Below, in pieces: positions 12,227 to 19,919 of a stretch of 64,000 nucleotides of DNA. The stretch lies in the NCBI RefSeq assembly GCF_000423025.1, contig NZ_AUHE01000011.1, positions 62,001 to 126,000 on the forward strand, read 5' to 3'. Source of the DNA: Gordonia shandongensis DSM 45094 (lineage in GTDB: Bacteria > Actinomycetota > Actinomycetes > Mycobacteriales > Mycobacteriaceae). Numbering within the stretch: the first letter of the stretch is position 1; the number at the start of each line of letters is the position of its first letter. The notes beneath the pieces are model-generated. The model searched no databases. It saw nothing but the letters and a program-made list of their open reading frames with translations, and was not told the DNA's origin. Both the position numbers and the translations under genes were made by a program.

Positions 12227-13840
12227 GTGACTGACCCAAGCGTCCTCGCCTACATTCCGAGTCCGTCCCAGGGTGTGTGGCACCTCGGTCCGGTTCCGAT
12301 CCGCGCCTACGCCCTGTGCATCATCGTCGGCATCATCATCGCCTGCTGGTGGGGCAGCCGTCGCTGGCAAGCCAGGGGCGGACAGCCGGGCGAGGTCATC
12401 GACGTGGCCCTCTGGGCCGTGCCGTTCGGGCTCGTCGGCGGACGCATCTATCACGTCCTGACCGACTGGAGCACGTATTTCGGTGCCGGCGGCCGAGGTC
12501 TCGGCGCGGTCTTCCGCATCTGGGACGGTGGACTCGGGATCTGGGGGGCCGTCGCCTTCGGCGCCCTCGGCGCATGGCTCGGTGCGCGGACGATGGGCAT
12601 CAAACTGCCCGCCTTCGGCGACGCGATCGCCCCCGCGATCCTGCTGGCGCAGGCGGTCGGTCGCCTGGGCAACTACTTCAATCAGGAGCTCTTCGGCCGG
12701 GAGACCACGGTGCCGTGGGGGCTGGAGATCTTCGAACGCCGCGAGGCGTCGGGAGGCCCGACCGGGTACAACGTGATCGACGGCGTCTCCACGGGAGTCG
12801 TCGACCGGGTGGTCCACCCGACGTTCCTGTACGAACTGGTCTGGAATGTGATCGTCGTGATCGCCCTCGTTCTCCTCGACCGGCGTTTCTCGATCGGTCA
12901 CGGGCGTCTGTTCGCCCTCTACGTGGCCGGTTACTGCGTCGGTCGATTCGGTGTGGAACTTCTGCGGGATGATTACGCGACGGAGCTCTTCGGCATCCGG
13001 ATCAACGTCTTCACCTCGGCGATCGTGTTCATCTGTGCGGCGCTGTATGTCGTGATGGCACGCAAGGGGCGTGAGCAGGGTCTGTCGATGTACTGGCCGG
13101 ACCGCGCCGACGAGCTCGCCGCCGAGGGCGCGGTGGGCTATGTGCCCCCGAGCCTCGACGACTGGGATGACGAGGAGAGCTGGGATGACGAGGAGAGCTG
13201 GGACGACGAGGAGAGCTGGGACGGCGAGGAGAGCTGGGACGGCGAGGACACCTGGGACGGCGAGGAGAGCTGGGACGACGCGGAGACGGCGGGTGACGCG
13301 CCCGACTTCGTCGTGACCGAGGAATCCCTCGACGTCGCGGCGCCGAGCGACGGCTCCGTCGACGATGATCTGCTGCAGGCTCCCGACTCCGACGGCGGCG
13401 AGTTCGTCGAGACCCAGGTCGACCTCTCCTCGCCCGACGTCCCCTCACCCGACGTCCCCTCTCCCGACGTCCCCTCGCCCGACGGTGGGGCCGACCGGTC
13501 AGATCTGGACACGGACGACGAGGAGCCTGCGGAGCCCACCGATACCGAGGGGCCCGCCGACACCGAGGGGACCACCGACACCGAGGATTCGCCGGCGTCG
13601 ACGCCTGCGGTCGAGTCGGCGGAGACCACCGGATACACGGTCACTCCGGTCGACGACCAGTTCGAGGGCATCACGATCATCGAGCAGAACCCCGGAGGCT
13701 CGGCCGGCGCGATCGAGATCCGGCGGGCCGCCGACACGGACGGTGATTCGAGTCCCAGGGATTCGAGTGCCAGTGATGCGAGTGCCGGCGACGAGTCCGA
13801 TGACGACGCTGAGCGCGACACCTCGGGCGAGGCCGACTAG
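12227..13840 (+). CDS. lgt: Prolipoprotein diacylglyceryl transferase with long acidic repeat tail (Lgt)
   Basis: Polytopic membrane enzyme that transfers diacylglycerol from phosphatidylglycerol to the lipobox cysteine of prolipoproteins. The first 290 or so residues carry the Lgt fold: PIRAYALCIIVGI, GGRIYHVLTDW, WDGGLGIWGAV and the signature GRLGNYFNQELFGRET. The last 230 residues form a very acidic, presumably cytoplasmic and disordered tail with seven WDDEES-like hexapeptides (residues about 313-354) and three full SPDVP pentapeptides. Total length is 537 aa against about 280 for E. coli; mycobacterial Lgt also has a tail, but of other composition. GTG 12227 is preferred to GTG 12218 from the -10 spacing. 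Confidence 0.93.
   Translation: MTDPSVLAYIPSPSQGVWHLGPVPIRAYALCIIVGIIIACWWGSRRWQARGGQPGEVIDVALWAVPFGLVGGRIYHVLTDWSTYFGAGGRGLGAVFRIWDGGLGIWGAVAFGALGAWLGARTMGIKLPAFGDAIAPAILLAQAVGRLGNYFNQELFGRETTVPWGLEIFERREASGGPTGYNVIDGVSTGVVDRVVHPTFLYELVWNVIVVIALVLLDRRFSIGHGRLFALYVAGYCVGRFGVELLRDDYATELFGIRINVFTSAIVFICAALYVVMARKGREQGLSMYWPDRADELAAEGAVGYVPPSLDDWDDEESWDDEESWDDEESWDGEESWDGEDTWDGEESWDDAETAGDAPDFVVTEESLDVAAPSDGSVDDDLLQAPDSDGGEFVETQVDLSSPDVPSPDVPSPDVPSPDGGADRSDLDTDDEEPAEPTDTEGPADTEGTTDTEDSPASTPAVESAETTGYTVTPVDDQFEGITIIEQNPGGSAGAIEIRRAADTDGDSSPRDSSASDASAGDESDDDAERDTSGEAD
13163..13288 (+). repeat. Seven 18-bp tandem repeats coding WDDEES in lgt
   Basis: Seven in-frame 18-bp units encode WDDEES x3, WDGEES, WDGEDT, WDGEES and WDDAET. 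Identity is high between the first units, so the array looks recently expanded and may vary in length between strains. Confidence 0.9.
13430..13483 (+). repeat. 15-bp tandem repeats coding SPDVP in lgt
   Basis: Three full 15-bp units and a partial fourth encode SPDVP. The units differ only at the third base of the serine codon. The array lies in the disordered Lgt tail, downstream of the WDDEES array. Confidence 0.85.
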
Positions 13841-13843
13841 CCT
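13838..13843 (+). promoter_or_regulatory. -10 box for leaderless pyk transcript
   Basis: TAGCCT overlaps the lgt stop codon (TAG) and ends seven bases before the pyk GTG at 13851. There is no Shine-Dalgarno sequence, so a leaderless mRNA is inferred. Confidence 0.5.
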
Positions 13844-13850
13844 GGTGGAC

Positions 13851-15284
13851 GTGACTCGTCGAACAAAGATCGTCTGCACCCTGGGCCCGGCCACCGACTC
13901 TCCGGCGAGCATCACCGAGCTCGTCGAGTGCGGAATGGACGTCGCCCGACTGAATTTCAGCCACGGCACCCACGACGACCACCGACGCGTGTACGACGCC
14001 GTCCGCGAGGCGTCGGCCGCGACCGGCAAGGGAGTCGGCATCCTCGCCGACCTCCAGGGGCCCAAGATCCGCCTCGGGAGGTTCGAGGACAACGGCCGCC
14101 CCAACGGGGCCGTCGACTGGCGGACCGGTGACGAGATCCGGATCACCGTCGAGGACGTTCTCGGCGATCAGGGACGGGTCTCCACCACGTACAAGCAGCT
14201 CGCCCAGGACGCCGTGGCCGGTGATCGGCTGCTGGTGGACGACGGCAAGGTCGGACTCACCGTGCTCCGTGTGGAGGGACCGGACGTCGTCTGCCTCGTC
14301 ACCGAGGGCGGAACCGTCAGCAACAACAAGGGCCTGTCGATGCCGGGGATGAAGATCTCGGTGCCCGCACTCTCAGACAAGGACATCGCGGACCTCGAGT
14401 TCGCGATCGCGCTCGGGGTCGACCTGGTCGCCCTGTCGTTCGTGCGGAGTCCGTCGGACATCGAGCTGGTGCACGAGGTCATGGACCGCGTCGGCCGACG
14501 GGTTCCGGTGGTCGCGAAGTTGGAGAAGCCCGAAGCCATCGAAAACCTCGAAGCCGTGGTGCTCGCGTTCGACGCCATCATGGTCGCTCGCGGCGACCTG
14601 GGTGTCGAGATGCCGCTCGAACAGGTGCCGCTGGTGCAGAAGCGGGCGATTCAGATGGCTCGGGAGAACGCCAAGCCGGTGATCGTCGCGACGCAGATGC
14701 TCGACTCGATGATCGAGAACTCACGTCCCACACGCGCCGAGGCCTCGGACGTCGCGAACGCCGTCCTCGACGGCGCCGACGCCGTGATGCTCTCGGGTGA
14801 GACCTCGGTCGGCCGATACCCGCACGACACCGTGCGAACCATGGGGCGGATCGTCACCGCGGCCGAAGGCGGGAACCGTGACGTGCCGCCGCTGACCCAT
14901 GTGCCGCGCACTCGACGCGGAGTGGTGACCTATGCGGCGCGAGACATCGCCGAACGACTGGGGGCGGCCGCGATGATCGCGTTCACCGAATCCGGCGACA
15001 CCGTTCGACGGGTGGCCCGACTCCATTCGCGCGTCCCGCTCATCGGGATGACGGCCACCGAGGCGACCCATCGGCAGATGGCGGTCAGCTGGGGCGTCGA
15101 GTCCGTCCTCGTGGCCCGCATGCAGCACACCGACGACATGATCGATCAGGTCGACGACGTCCTCATCGCGAACGGCAGGCTCAAACGCGGTGACACCGTC
15201 GTCATCATCGCCGGCGCACCGGCCTCGGTGGTCGGGTCGACGAACTTCGTGCACGTGCACCGCATCGGCGAACAGGACCACTGA
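13851..15284 (+). CDS. pyk: Pyruvate kinase (Pyk)
   Basis: Glycolytic enzyme (477 aa) converting PEP and ADP to pyruvate and ATP. It has TKIVCTLGPAT at the N-terminus, MDVARLNFSHG, the B-domain, VAKLEKPEAIENL (catalytic Lys), MVARGDLGVE (divalent-metal Glu and Asp) and ATQMLDSMIENSRPTRAE. The C-terminal allosteric domain follows. GTG 13851 aligns with the mycobacterial TRRGKIV start; the in-frame GTG at 13845 is the alternative. Mycobacteria have two small genes between lgt and pyk that are absent here. Confidence 0.96.
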   Translation: MTRRTKIVCTLGPATDSPASITELVECGMDVARLNFSHGTHDDHRRVYDAVREASAATGKGVGILADLQGPKIRLGRFEDNGRPNGAVDWRTGDEIRITVEDVLGDQGRVSTTYKQLAQDAVAGDRLLVDDGKVGLTVLRVEGPDVVCLVTEGGTVSNNKGLSMPGMKISVPALSDKDIADLEFAIALGVDLVALSFVRSPSDIELVHEVMDRVGRRVPVVAKLEKPEAIENLEAVVLAFDAIMVARGDLGVEMPLEQVPLVQKRAIQMARENAKPVIVATQMLDSMIENSRPTRAEASDVANAVLDGADAVMLSGETSVGRYPHDTVRTMGRIVTAAEGGNRDVPPLTHVPRTRRGVVTYAARDIAERLGAAAMIAFTESGDTVRRVARLHSRVPLIGMTATEATHRQMAVSWGVESVLVARMQHTDDMIDQVDDVLIANGRLKRGDTVVIIAGAPASVVGSTNFVHVHRIGEQDH

Positions 15285-15308
15285 GCGGGTCGTCGGCGCG
15301 CCCTGGCA

Positions 15309-15314
15309 TAGGCT
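15309..15314 (+). promoter_or_regulatory. -10 box for leaderless tesB transcript
   Basis: TAGGCT is followed by GGAGGG and then the tesB ATG six bases later. The hexamer between could act as a ribosome site only on a longer mRNA, so either initiation mode is possible; spacing favours a leaderless start. Confidence 0.45.
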
Positions 15315-15320
15315 GGAGGG

Positions 15321-16217
15321 ATGACTGACGCCGACGCCACCGCAGCCGCCGCGACGACCGACCTGGAGACCCTCGTTCGACTGCTCGACGTCCAGCGGGT
15401 CGACGACGACCTGTTCGTCGGTCAGCATCCCGACCAGTTGACGGCTCGAACGTTCGGCGGGCAACTCCTCGGGCAGGGGGTCGTCGCAGCCGGGCGGACC
15501 ATCGTGAAGGGTGCGCCGCCGGTGCACGCGCTGCACGCGCACTTCGTGCGCGGCGGCGATGTGAGCAAGCCGCTGGAGTACCACGTCGACCGGTATCGCG
15601 ACGGCCGGGCGTTCGCCAACCGTCAGGTCACCGCGAAACAGGACGGCGAAGTGATCTTCACGATGCTGGTGTCCTTCCAGGACAACTCCGCCGGTCTCGA
15701 GCACGCCGTCGAGATTCCGGAGGTGCCGTACCCGGAGGAACTGCCGACGATCGACGAGCACTTCAAGGGATACGAGGAGCAGATCGAGGCGTTCGTCAAC
15801 GCGCTGCACCCGATCGACATCCGGTTCGCCAACGATCCGACGTGGAAGATGAAGGCGACGGGGGAGCGGTTGAACCACAATCGGGCGTGGATGAAGGCCG
15901 ACGGCGTGCTGCCGGACGATCCGCTCATGCACGTCGGCGCGATGGCCTACTCGTCGGACACGACGGTGCTCGACTCGATCATCACGACGCACGGACTGTC
16001 CTGGGGGATCGACCGCCTGTTCGCGGCGACCGTCAACCATTCGATGTGGTTCCATCGCGAGTTCCGTTTCGACGAGTGGATGCTCTACGCGACCGAATCG
16101 CCGGTGGCCGCGGGCTCGCGCGGCCTCGGGTCGGGGCGATTCTTCACCCGCGAGGGGGCGTTGGCGACGTCGGTCGTCCAAGAGGCGCTCATCAAGTATT
16201 TTCCACCACGCAATTGA
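15321..16217 (+). CDS. tesB: Acyl-CoA thioesterase II (TesB)
   Basis: Double hotdog-fold thioesterase (298 aa) hydrolysing acyl-CoA to free fatty acid and CoA. Features are the RTFGGQLLGQGVVAAGRT region, LHAHFVRGGD, the GRAFANRQVTAKQ segment and the second hotdog with HVGAMAYSSDTTVLDS, where the catalytic Asp of TesB proteins lies. The C-terminal SRGLGSGRFFTREGALATSVVQEALI block is also conserved. Length and position after pyk match tesB1 of mycobacteria. Confidence 0.95.
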   Translation: MTDADATAAAATTDLETLVRLLDVQRVDDDLFVGQHPDQLTARTFGGQLLGQGVVAAGRTIVKGAPPVHALHAHFVRGGDVSKPLEYHVDRYRDGRAFANRQVTAKQDGEVIFTMLVSFQDNSAGLEHAVEIPEVPYPEELPTIDEHFKGYEEQIEAFVNALHPIDIRFANDPTWKMKATGERLNHNRAWMKADGVLPDDPLMHVGAMAYSSDTTVLDSIITTHGLSWGIDRLFAATVNHSMWFHREFRFDEWMLYATESPVAAGSRGLGSGRFFTREGALATSVVQEALIKYFPPRN

Positions 16218-16232
16218 GACATCGGGGGACAG

Positions 16233-16709
16233 ATGGTCGATGGCACGCAGGGGACCGGCGCACCGGAGATGCGGTTCTTCCTTCCGCAGGGGCCGGCGTT
16301 GCCGCCGAAACGGTGGCAGCGTCGCTGGAAGCCGGGCATCCGGATCGGCAGCATCATCGTCGGCACGGTACTGCTCATCGCCGCTCTCGCCGCCATCGTG
16401 ACGGGGGTCGTCGGGAGTCTGTCGTTCACGGCGAGGGGCGTGGTCCAGGTCGACTGCACCACCCGGACCAAGCCTTTCGCCCGGGGGGTCGGTGCGCTGG
16501 CTCCCGTCCGCATCGTCGACGCCGACACCGGTGAGGTCTACGGGCGCGGTCGACTCGACGAGACGGCGACCCTGTCGAGCGGTGTCTGTCTGCTCGGGTT
16601 CGAGATCGACGATGTGCGCCGGACCGATCTCTACACGCTGCAGATCGGCGAGGACTACCGCGTCCTGGTCTCCTACCAGTCGCTCGCGTCGGGCGCGCTC
16701 ATCGACTGA
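16233..16709 (+). CDS. Single-pass membrane protein of unknown function
   Basis: A 158-aa protein I do not recognise. A short basic cytoplasmic N-terminus (PPKRWQRRWKPG) is followed by one hydrophobic helix (about residues 36-62). An extracytoplasmic domain of about 95 residues with two cysteines (VDCTTRT and GVCLLGF), which could form a disulfide, follows. The predicted fold would be mostly beta. It follows tesB by 15 bases, with a GGGGGA ribosome site, so it may share that transcript. It converges on the hydrolase gene downstream. Confidence 0.75.
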   Translation: MVDGTQGTGAPEMRFFLPQGPALPPKRWQRRWKPGIRIGSIIVGTVLLIAALAAIVTGVVGSLSFTARGVVQVDCTTRTKPFARGVGALAPVRIVDADTGEVYGRGRLDETATLSSGVCLLGFEIDDVRRTDLYTLQIGEDYRVLVSYQSLASGALID

Positions 16710-16751
16710 TTCGGTCGGCGTCGAACGATCTCGTCGGCGTCCGCCGCCGCA

Positions 16752-18803
16752 TCAGCGCAGCGGCCGCGACAGCGGCACATTCACCCAACTCGGGTTCTTC
16801 GGGTCGATGTGGATGTACTGCGGGCGCAGTTGAGACGACCAGAGACCGGGGCCCAGGGGCAGCGCCTTCGAGAAGTTGAACGAATAGATGTCCACGCGAA
16901 GTCGGTCACCGGGCTTCAGTGCGGCCTGCGTCGCCGACATCGGGATGTCGACGTTGAGGATCTGACCCGGTTTGACCGGCCGGTAGTGGTCGAGTGAGAG
17001 GTACAGGTACGGATCGGTGAGGTCGCCGTTGGGTGCATATCCGCTCTTGGTCTTGTCGACGTCACGCAGTGAGACCATCAGCTGCCCCATCGAGACGACC
17101 TGGGAGCGGCCGTCCGGCGACACGACGTTGACCGTGGCGTGCCAGTAGCCGTCGGAGGCTTGAACTCGCTGGCGCAGATGGACCACGGGCGTCCCGCTGA
17201 TCCGGGTCAGTTTCGCGGCGGGTTTGCCGGTGAACGTCTGCGCGGCCACCTCGGTGATCCGCGAGTCCTTTCCGCAGAAGTCGAAGAACGCGGTGATGCC
17301 GATTGTCGATTGTGCGTTGTCGCGGCCGCACAGCGTCGAGAGACCCGGTTTGACCTCGCGGACCGCCTTCCGAGCAGGGGCGGATCGGCCCAGGGAGCCG
17401 TCGCCGCCGACGGGAGTGTGGACGGTGCCCGACGGCGTACCCGACAGATACTGCCGCTGGTAGGTGTACCCGGGCAGCGGGAAGGTGTCGCCCTGCAGGA
17501 AGTTGCCGGTGGGTTCGGACGCCAGGGTGGCCGGTGCGTACTTCTCGATGCCGTTGTCGATGCCCTTGAGCCACTTGTCGTACCAGGCGCGAGCGAGGAC
17601 GTCGATGCGCGGGGGGTGCCCGGGACTGCCGAAGTTCGAACTCGACGTGATGTGGTAACCGTCATCCATGATCAGCTTCTTCTTCGCGTCGGGCAGCGAG
17701 GTGAGCTTCGAGAGCATGCGTGCCTCGGAGAAGGTGAACAGGTCGTTCCAACCGCCGATGGTGAACGTCGGCGTGGTCACCTTCGACAGATCGGTGTACA
17801 TCGACTGCCGTCGCCGGGAGCTGTCGATCAGCATCTGACGGGTGGTTCCGTGGACGTCCTTGACGTCGCGCGTGGTGATCGCCTGGATCAGCACGTCGAA
17901 GTAGGTCAGCGGATCCTTCACCCTGTCGGCCAACCACCGCCAGTCGAAGGTGCCGTTCAACATCGACGCGAGGTTGGGGATCAGCTTGAGACTGTTGACG
18001 GCGGCGAGCCAGGGAGCGAGGAACCCGAAGCCGAGACCGCCGCCGGGGGCGATGACGTCGCGCACCAAGTCGGCGCCCGGAACCACCGGGAAGGTGGCGC
18101 CGAGTGCACCCGGTGCGTCGGAGGACGCCTGCAACTGGTTGATCGCCGAGTACGACACGCCGGCCATGCCGACCTTGCCGTTCGACCAGCGCTGTTTGGC
18201 AGCCCAGTCGACCACCTCGACGGTGTCCTTGCGTTCGCGGTCGCCGAAGACCTGCCAGGTCCCCTGCGAGAAGCCGGTGCCGCGGACGTCGACGACGAGC
18301 ATGTTGTATCCGCTCTTCACCAACTGCGGATCGTAGGCGAACGTCTGGACGAGCCCGCCCTTCAGAGCGCCGACGAGTTCGTTGTAGCCGGAGATGACGG
18401 TGCCGCGGACGTTGATTCCGTTGAGCAGGTCGATCAGCTGTGGCACCAGGACCGGATAGTTGACCACTTCGGCGGCCAACGCCGACACCATCTTGGTGTA
18501 CGGCGTCATGTTGACGATCACCGGCAGCTTCTTGGAGGTCGGCTTGCCGGACTTCCCGGTCGGCCGGATGAGGTTGCCCTTGAGGACGGTCCCGTCGCTC
18601 ATGCGGATCGGCACGTCGGGGGTCACCGAGTAGCCGGAGTACTTCTGCGGCCCGTCGTGAGTGCGGGTCCATTTGGCGCCCAGGGCACCGGAGAGGGCGG
18701 CGTCGGACGTGCCGGGTCCCGGTGCGACGAGCAGCGGTACCGCGGTGAGCGCGGCGACGACGACGGCGAGCAGAATACGAGAGACCGATCGCTGTGAGCG
18801 CAC
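16752..18803 (-). CDS. Secreted CocE/X-Pro dipeptidyl-peptidase family hydrolase
   Basis: Alpha/beta hydrolase of the CocE/NonD family (683 aa) with a C-terminal jelly-roll domain. Inferred catalytic triad: Ser217 in GVSYSA, Asp354 in IGGWNDLF, His384 in DDGYHITS. The GTG at 18803 follows a strong GGGAGGAAG site and begins a typical signal peptide (basic VRSQRSVSR, hydrophobic core to about residue 27, likely cut near Ala36). An upstream in-frame ATG at 18878 would spoil it. The C-terminal third matches the XPP-type domain (about 460-683). The substrate is unknown: peptides, esters or lipids are all possible in this family. It is monocistronic and convergent with the preceding membrane protein. 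Confidence 0.88.
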   Translation of the reverse strand: MRSQRSVSRILLAVVVAALTAVPLLVAPGPGTSDAALSGALGAKWTRTHDGPQKYSGYSVTPDVPIRMSDGTVLKGNLIRPTGKSGKPTSKKLPVIVNMTPYTKMVSALAAEVVNYPVLVPQLIDLLNGINVRGTVISGYNELVGALKGGLVQTFAYDPQLVKSGYNMLVVDVRGTGFSQGTWQVFGDRERKDTVEVVDWAAKQRWSNGKVGMAGVSYSAINQLQASSDAPGALGATFPVVPGADLVRDVIAPGGGLGFGFLAPWLAAVNSLKLIPNLASMLNGTFDWRWLADRVKDPLTYFDVLIQAITTRDVKDVHGTTRQMLIDSSRRRQSMYTDLSKVTTPTFTIGGWNDLFTFSEARMLSKLTSLPDAKKKLIMDDGYHITSSSNFGSPGHPPRIDVLARAWYDKWLKGIDNGIEKYAPATLASEPTGNFLQGDTFPLPGYTYQRQYLSGTPSGTVHTPVGGDGSLGRSAPARKAVREVKPGLSTLCGRDNAQSTIGITAFFDFCGKDSRITEVAAQTFTGKPAAKLTRISGTPVVHLRQRVQASDGYWHATVNVVSPDGRSQVVSMGQLMVSLRDVDKTKSGYAPNGDLTDPYLYLSLDHYRPVKPGQILNVDIPMSATQAALKPGDRLRVDIYSFNFSKALPLGPGLWSSQLRPQYIHIDPKNPSWVNVPLSRPLR

Positions 18804-18875
18804 TGGACTTCCTCCCCGATGGACGTTCATGACGACGCGGTCGAGAGGAGCTGTCTCCGGTGACGACACACGGTT

Positions 18876-18898
18876 CATGTGACTTCTGTGATGTGACT
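18876..18898. promoter_or_regulatory. Paired ATGTGACT direct repeats upstream of the hydrolase
   Basis: Two copies of ATGTGACT spaced 14 bases apart sit 75-95 bases upstream of the hydrolase start (it reads AGTCACAT on the hydrolase strand). Paired direct octamers in a divergent gap suggest a regulator site; the regulator is unknown. The remainder of the 254-base gap to the tRNA holds no gene that I can see. Confidence 0.3.
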
Positions 18899-19031
18899 CT
18901 CAGGTAACAATAAGGGTCGGGGGCCGGGAACGAAAGGGTCACAAAATTTGGCACCGTGGCCATATTTGCTGAACACAGCGTTTCTCAGGGTGCGATTCGG
19001 GGCCGAGTCGTCGGCACCGGCGGCGCGCCCG

Positions 19032-19037
19032 TACACT
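19032..19037 (+). promoter_or_regulatory. -10 box for tRNA-Leu
   Basis: TACACT (TANNNT) lies 20 bases before the mature tRNA 5' end, a normal promoter distance for a tRNA gene. No clear -35 is seen. Confidence 0.4.
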
Positions 19038-19057
19038 TGTCTCTCGCACCACCACCG

Positions 19058-19139
19058 GCCCCGGTGGCGAAACAGGCAGACGCGCCGCACTCAAAATGCG
19101 GTCTCCTAGGAGGTGCCGGTTCGAGTCCGGCCCGGGGCA
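19058..19139 (+). tRNA. tRNA-Leu(CAA)
   Basis: A class II tRNA folds here. The acceptor stem GCCCCGG pairs with CCGGGGC; the D-arm has GCG/CGC; the anticodon stem CCGCA/TGCGG bears loop CTCAAAA, giving anticodon CAA. A long variable arm TCTCC/GGAGG is typical of leucine, and the T-arm GCCGG-TTCGAGT-CCGGC is complete. Discriminator A is at 19139. The 3' CCA is not encoded (CCC follows). It decodes UUG, a rare leucine codon in such a GC-rich genome. Confidence 0.95.
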
Positions 19140-19151
19140 CCCACCCGACAG

Positions 19152-19181
19152 GGGAACCCATACGCCGGGAACCCATACGCC
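19152..19181 (+). repeat. 15-bp perfect tandem duplication after tRNA-Leu
   Basis: GGGAACCCATACGCC occurs twice back to back between the tRNA and pdtaR. The copies are identical, so the duplication is recent. Its function is unknown. Confidence 0.9.
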
Positions 19182-19204
19182 GGCAGAGCGGGGGAGCGAC
19201 AGCG

Positions 19205-19804
19205 ATGACCGATCGCACCGAGACGACGAGCGGCCCCATGCGCGTCGTCGTGGCGGAGGACGACTCCCTCATCCGGCTCGACCTCGTCGAGATGCTCCGC
19301 GAGGAGGGCTATGACGTCATCGGCGAGGCCGGAGACGGGCAGGTGGCCGTCGAGCTCACCGAGCGGCTCCGCCCCGACCTCGTCGTCATGGACGTCAAGA
19401 TGCCGGTGCGCGACGGGATCGACGCCGCCGGCGAGATCGCCCGCCGTCGGCTGGCCGCCGTCGTGATGCTGACCGCGTTCAGCCAGCGCGAGTTCGTCGA
19501 ACGGGCACGCGACGCCGGCGCCATGGCCTACCTGGTGAAACCCTTCACCCAGGCCGACCTGGTGCCGACGATCGAACTCGCCCTCAGTCGCTACCGCGAG
19601 TTGACGGCGCTCGAAGCCGAGATCGACGACCTCGCCGACCGCCTCGACGCGCGAAAGCTGATCGACCGCGCCAAGGGACTCCTGATGGACTCGCGAGGCC
19701 TCAGCGAACCCGAAGCGTTCCGATGGATCCAACGGAACGCGATGGACAGACGGGTGACGATGCGGGCCGTCGCAGAGATCGTGGTCGAGACCCTCGGCGG
19801 TTGA
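19205..19804 (+). CDS. pdtaR: ANTAR-domain response regulator (PdtaR)
   Basis: A 199-aa two-component response regulator with an RNA-binding output. The receiver domain (residues 12-130) has the acidic pair EDD, the phosphoacceptor Asp63 in VMDVKMP, the switch Thr90 and Lys112 in LVKPF. The C-terminal ANTAR domain (about 135-195) contains LIDRAKGLLMDSRGLSEPEAF and RWIQRNAMDRR. ANTAR proteins act as RNA antiterminators; in mycobacteria PdtaR is phosphorylated by the kinase PdtaS, which is not in this window. ATG 19205 has a GGGGGAG site. Position before polA matches Rv1626. Confidence 0.95.
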   Translation: MTDRTETTSGPMRVVVAEDDSLIRLDLVEMLREEGYDVIGEAGDGQVAVELTERLRPDLVVMDVKMPVRDGIDAAGEIARRRLAAVVMLTAFSQREFVERARDAGAMAYLVKPFTQADLVPTIELALSRYRELTALEAEIDDLADRLDARKLIDRAKGLLMDSRGLSEPEAFRWIQRNAMDRRVTMRAVAEIVVETLGG

Positions 19805-19808
19805 CTCG

Positions 19809-19888
19809 CCCGTCTGCGCCTGATCCCGTCTGCGCCTGATCCCGTCTGCGCCTGATCCCGTCTGCGTCTGACCCCGTCTGCGTCTGAC
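19809..19888 (+). repeat. Five 16-bp tandem repeats between pdtaR and polA
   Basis: Three identical copies of CCCGTCTGCGCCTGAT are followed by two copies of CCCGTCTGCGTCTGAC and a degenerate partial copy up to about 19902. The array starts five bases after the pdtaR stop and ends close to the polA promoter, so it fills the whole intergenic space. It has no inverted symmetry and is not a classical terminator. Confidence 0.95.
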
Positions 19889-19906
19889 CCCGTCGGTGTC
19901 GGTCAC

Positions 19907-19912
19907 TAGACT
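19907..19912 (+). promoter_or_regulatory. -10 box for leaderless polA transcript
   Basis: TAGACT ends seven bases before the GTG at 19920, and no ribosome site is present. The box directly follows the 16-bp repeat array, so array length changes would alter what lies in the -35 region. Confidence 0.55.
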
Positions 19913-19919
19913 CGTGCAC

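Noticed and set aside
17139-18797. Open frame of 552 codons opposite the CocE-type hydrolase
   Set aside because: The minus-strand gene has a signal peptide, catalytic triad and ribosome site; the opposite frame has none of these.
19058-19139. Integration site for a genomic island at tRNA-Leu
   Set aside because: Tandem 15-bp copies follow the tRNA, but they do not match its 3' end, and no integrase or foreign-looking block is adjacent; pdtaR and polA are in their usual order.
19809-19888. CRISPR array
   Set aside because: The 16-bp units are directly adjacent without spacers and no cas genes are nearby. The same holds for the 17-bp array at 43711.
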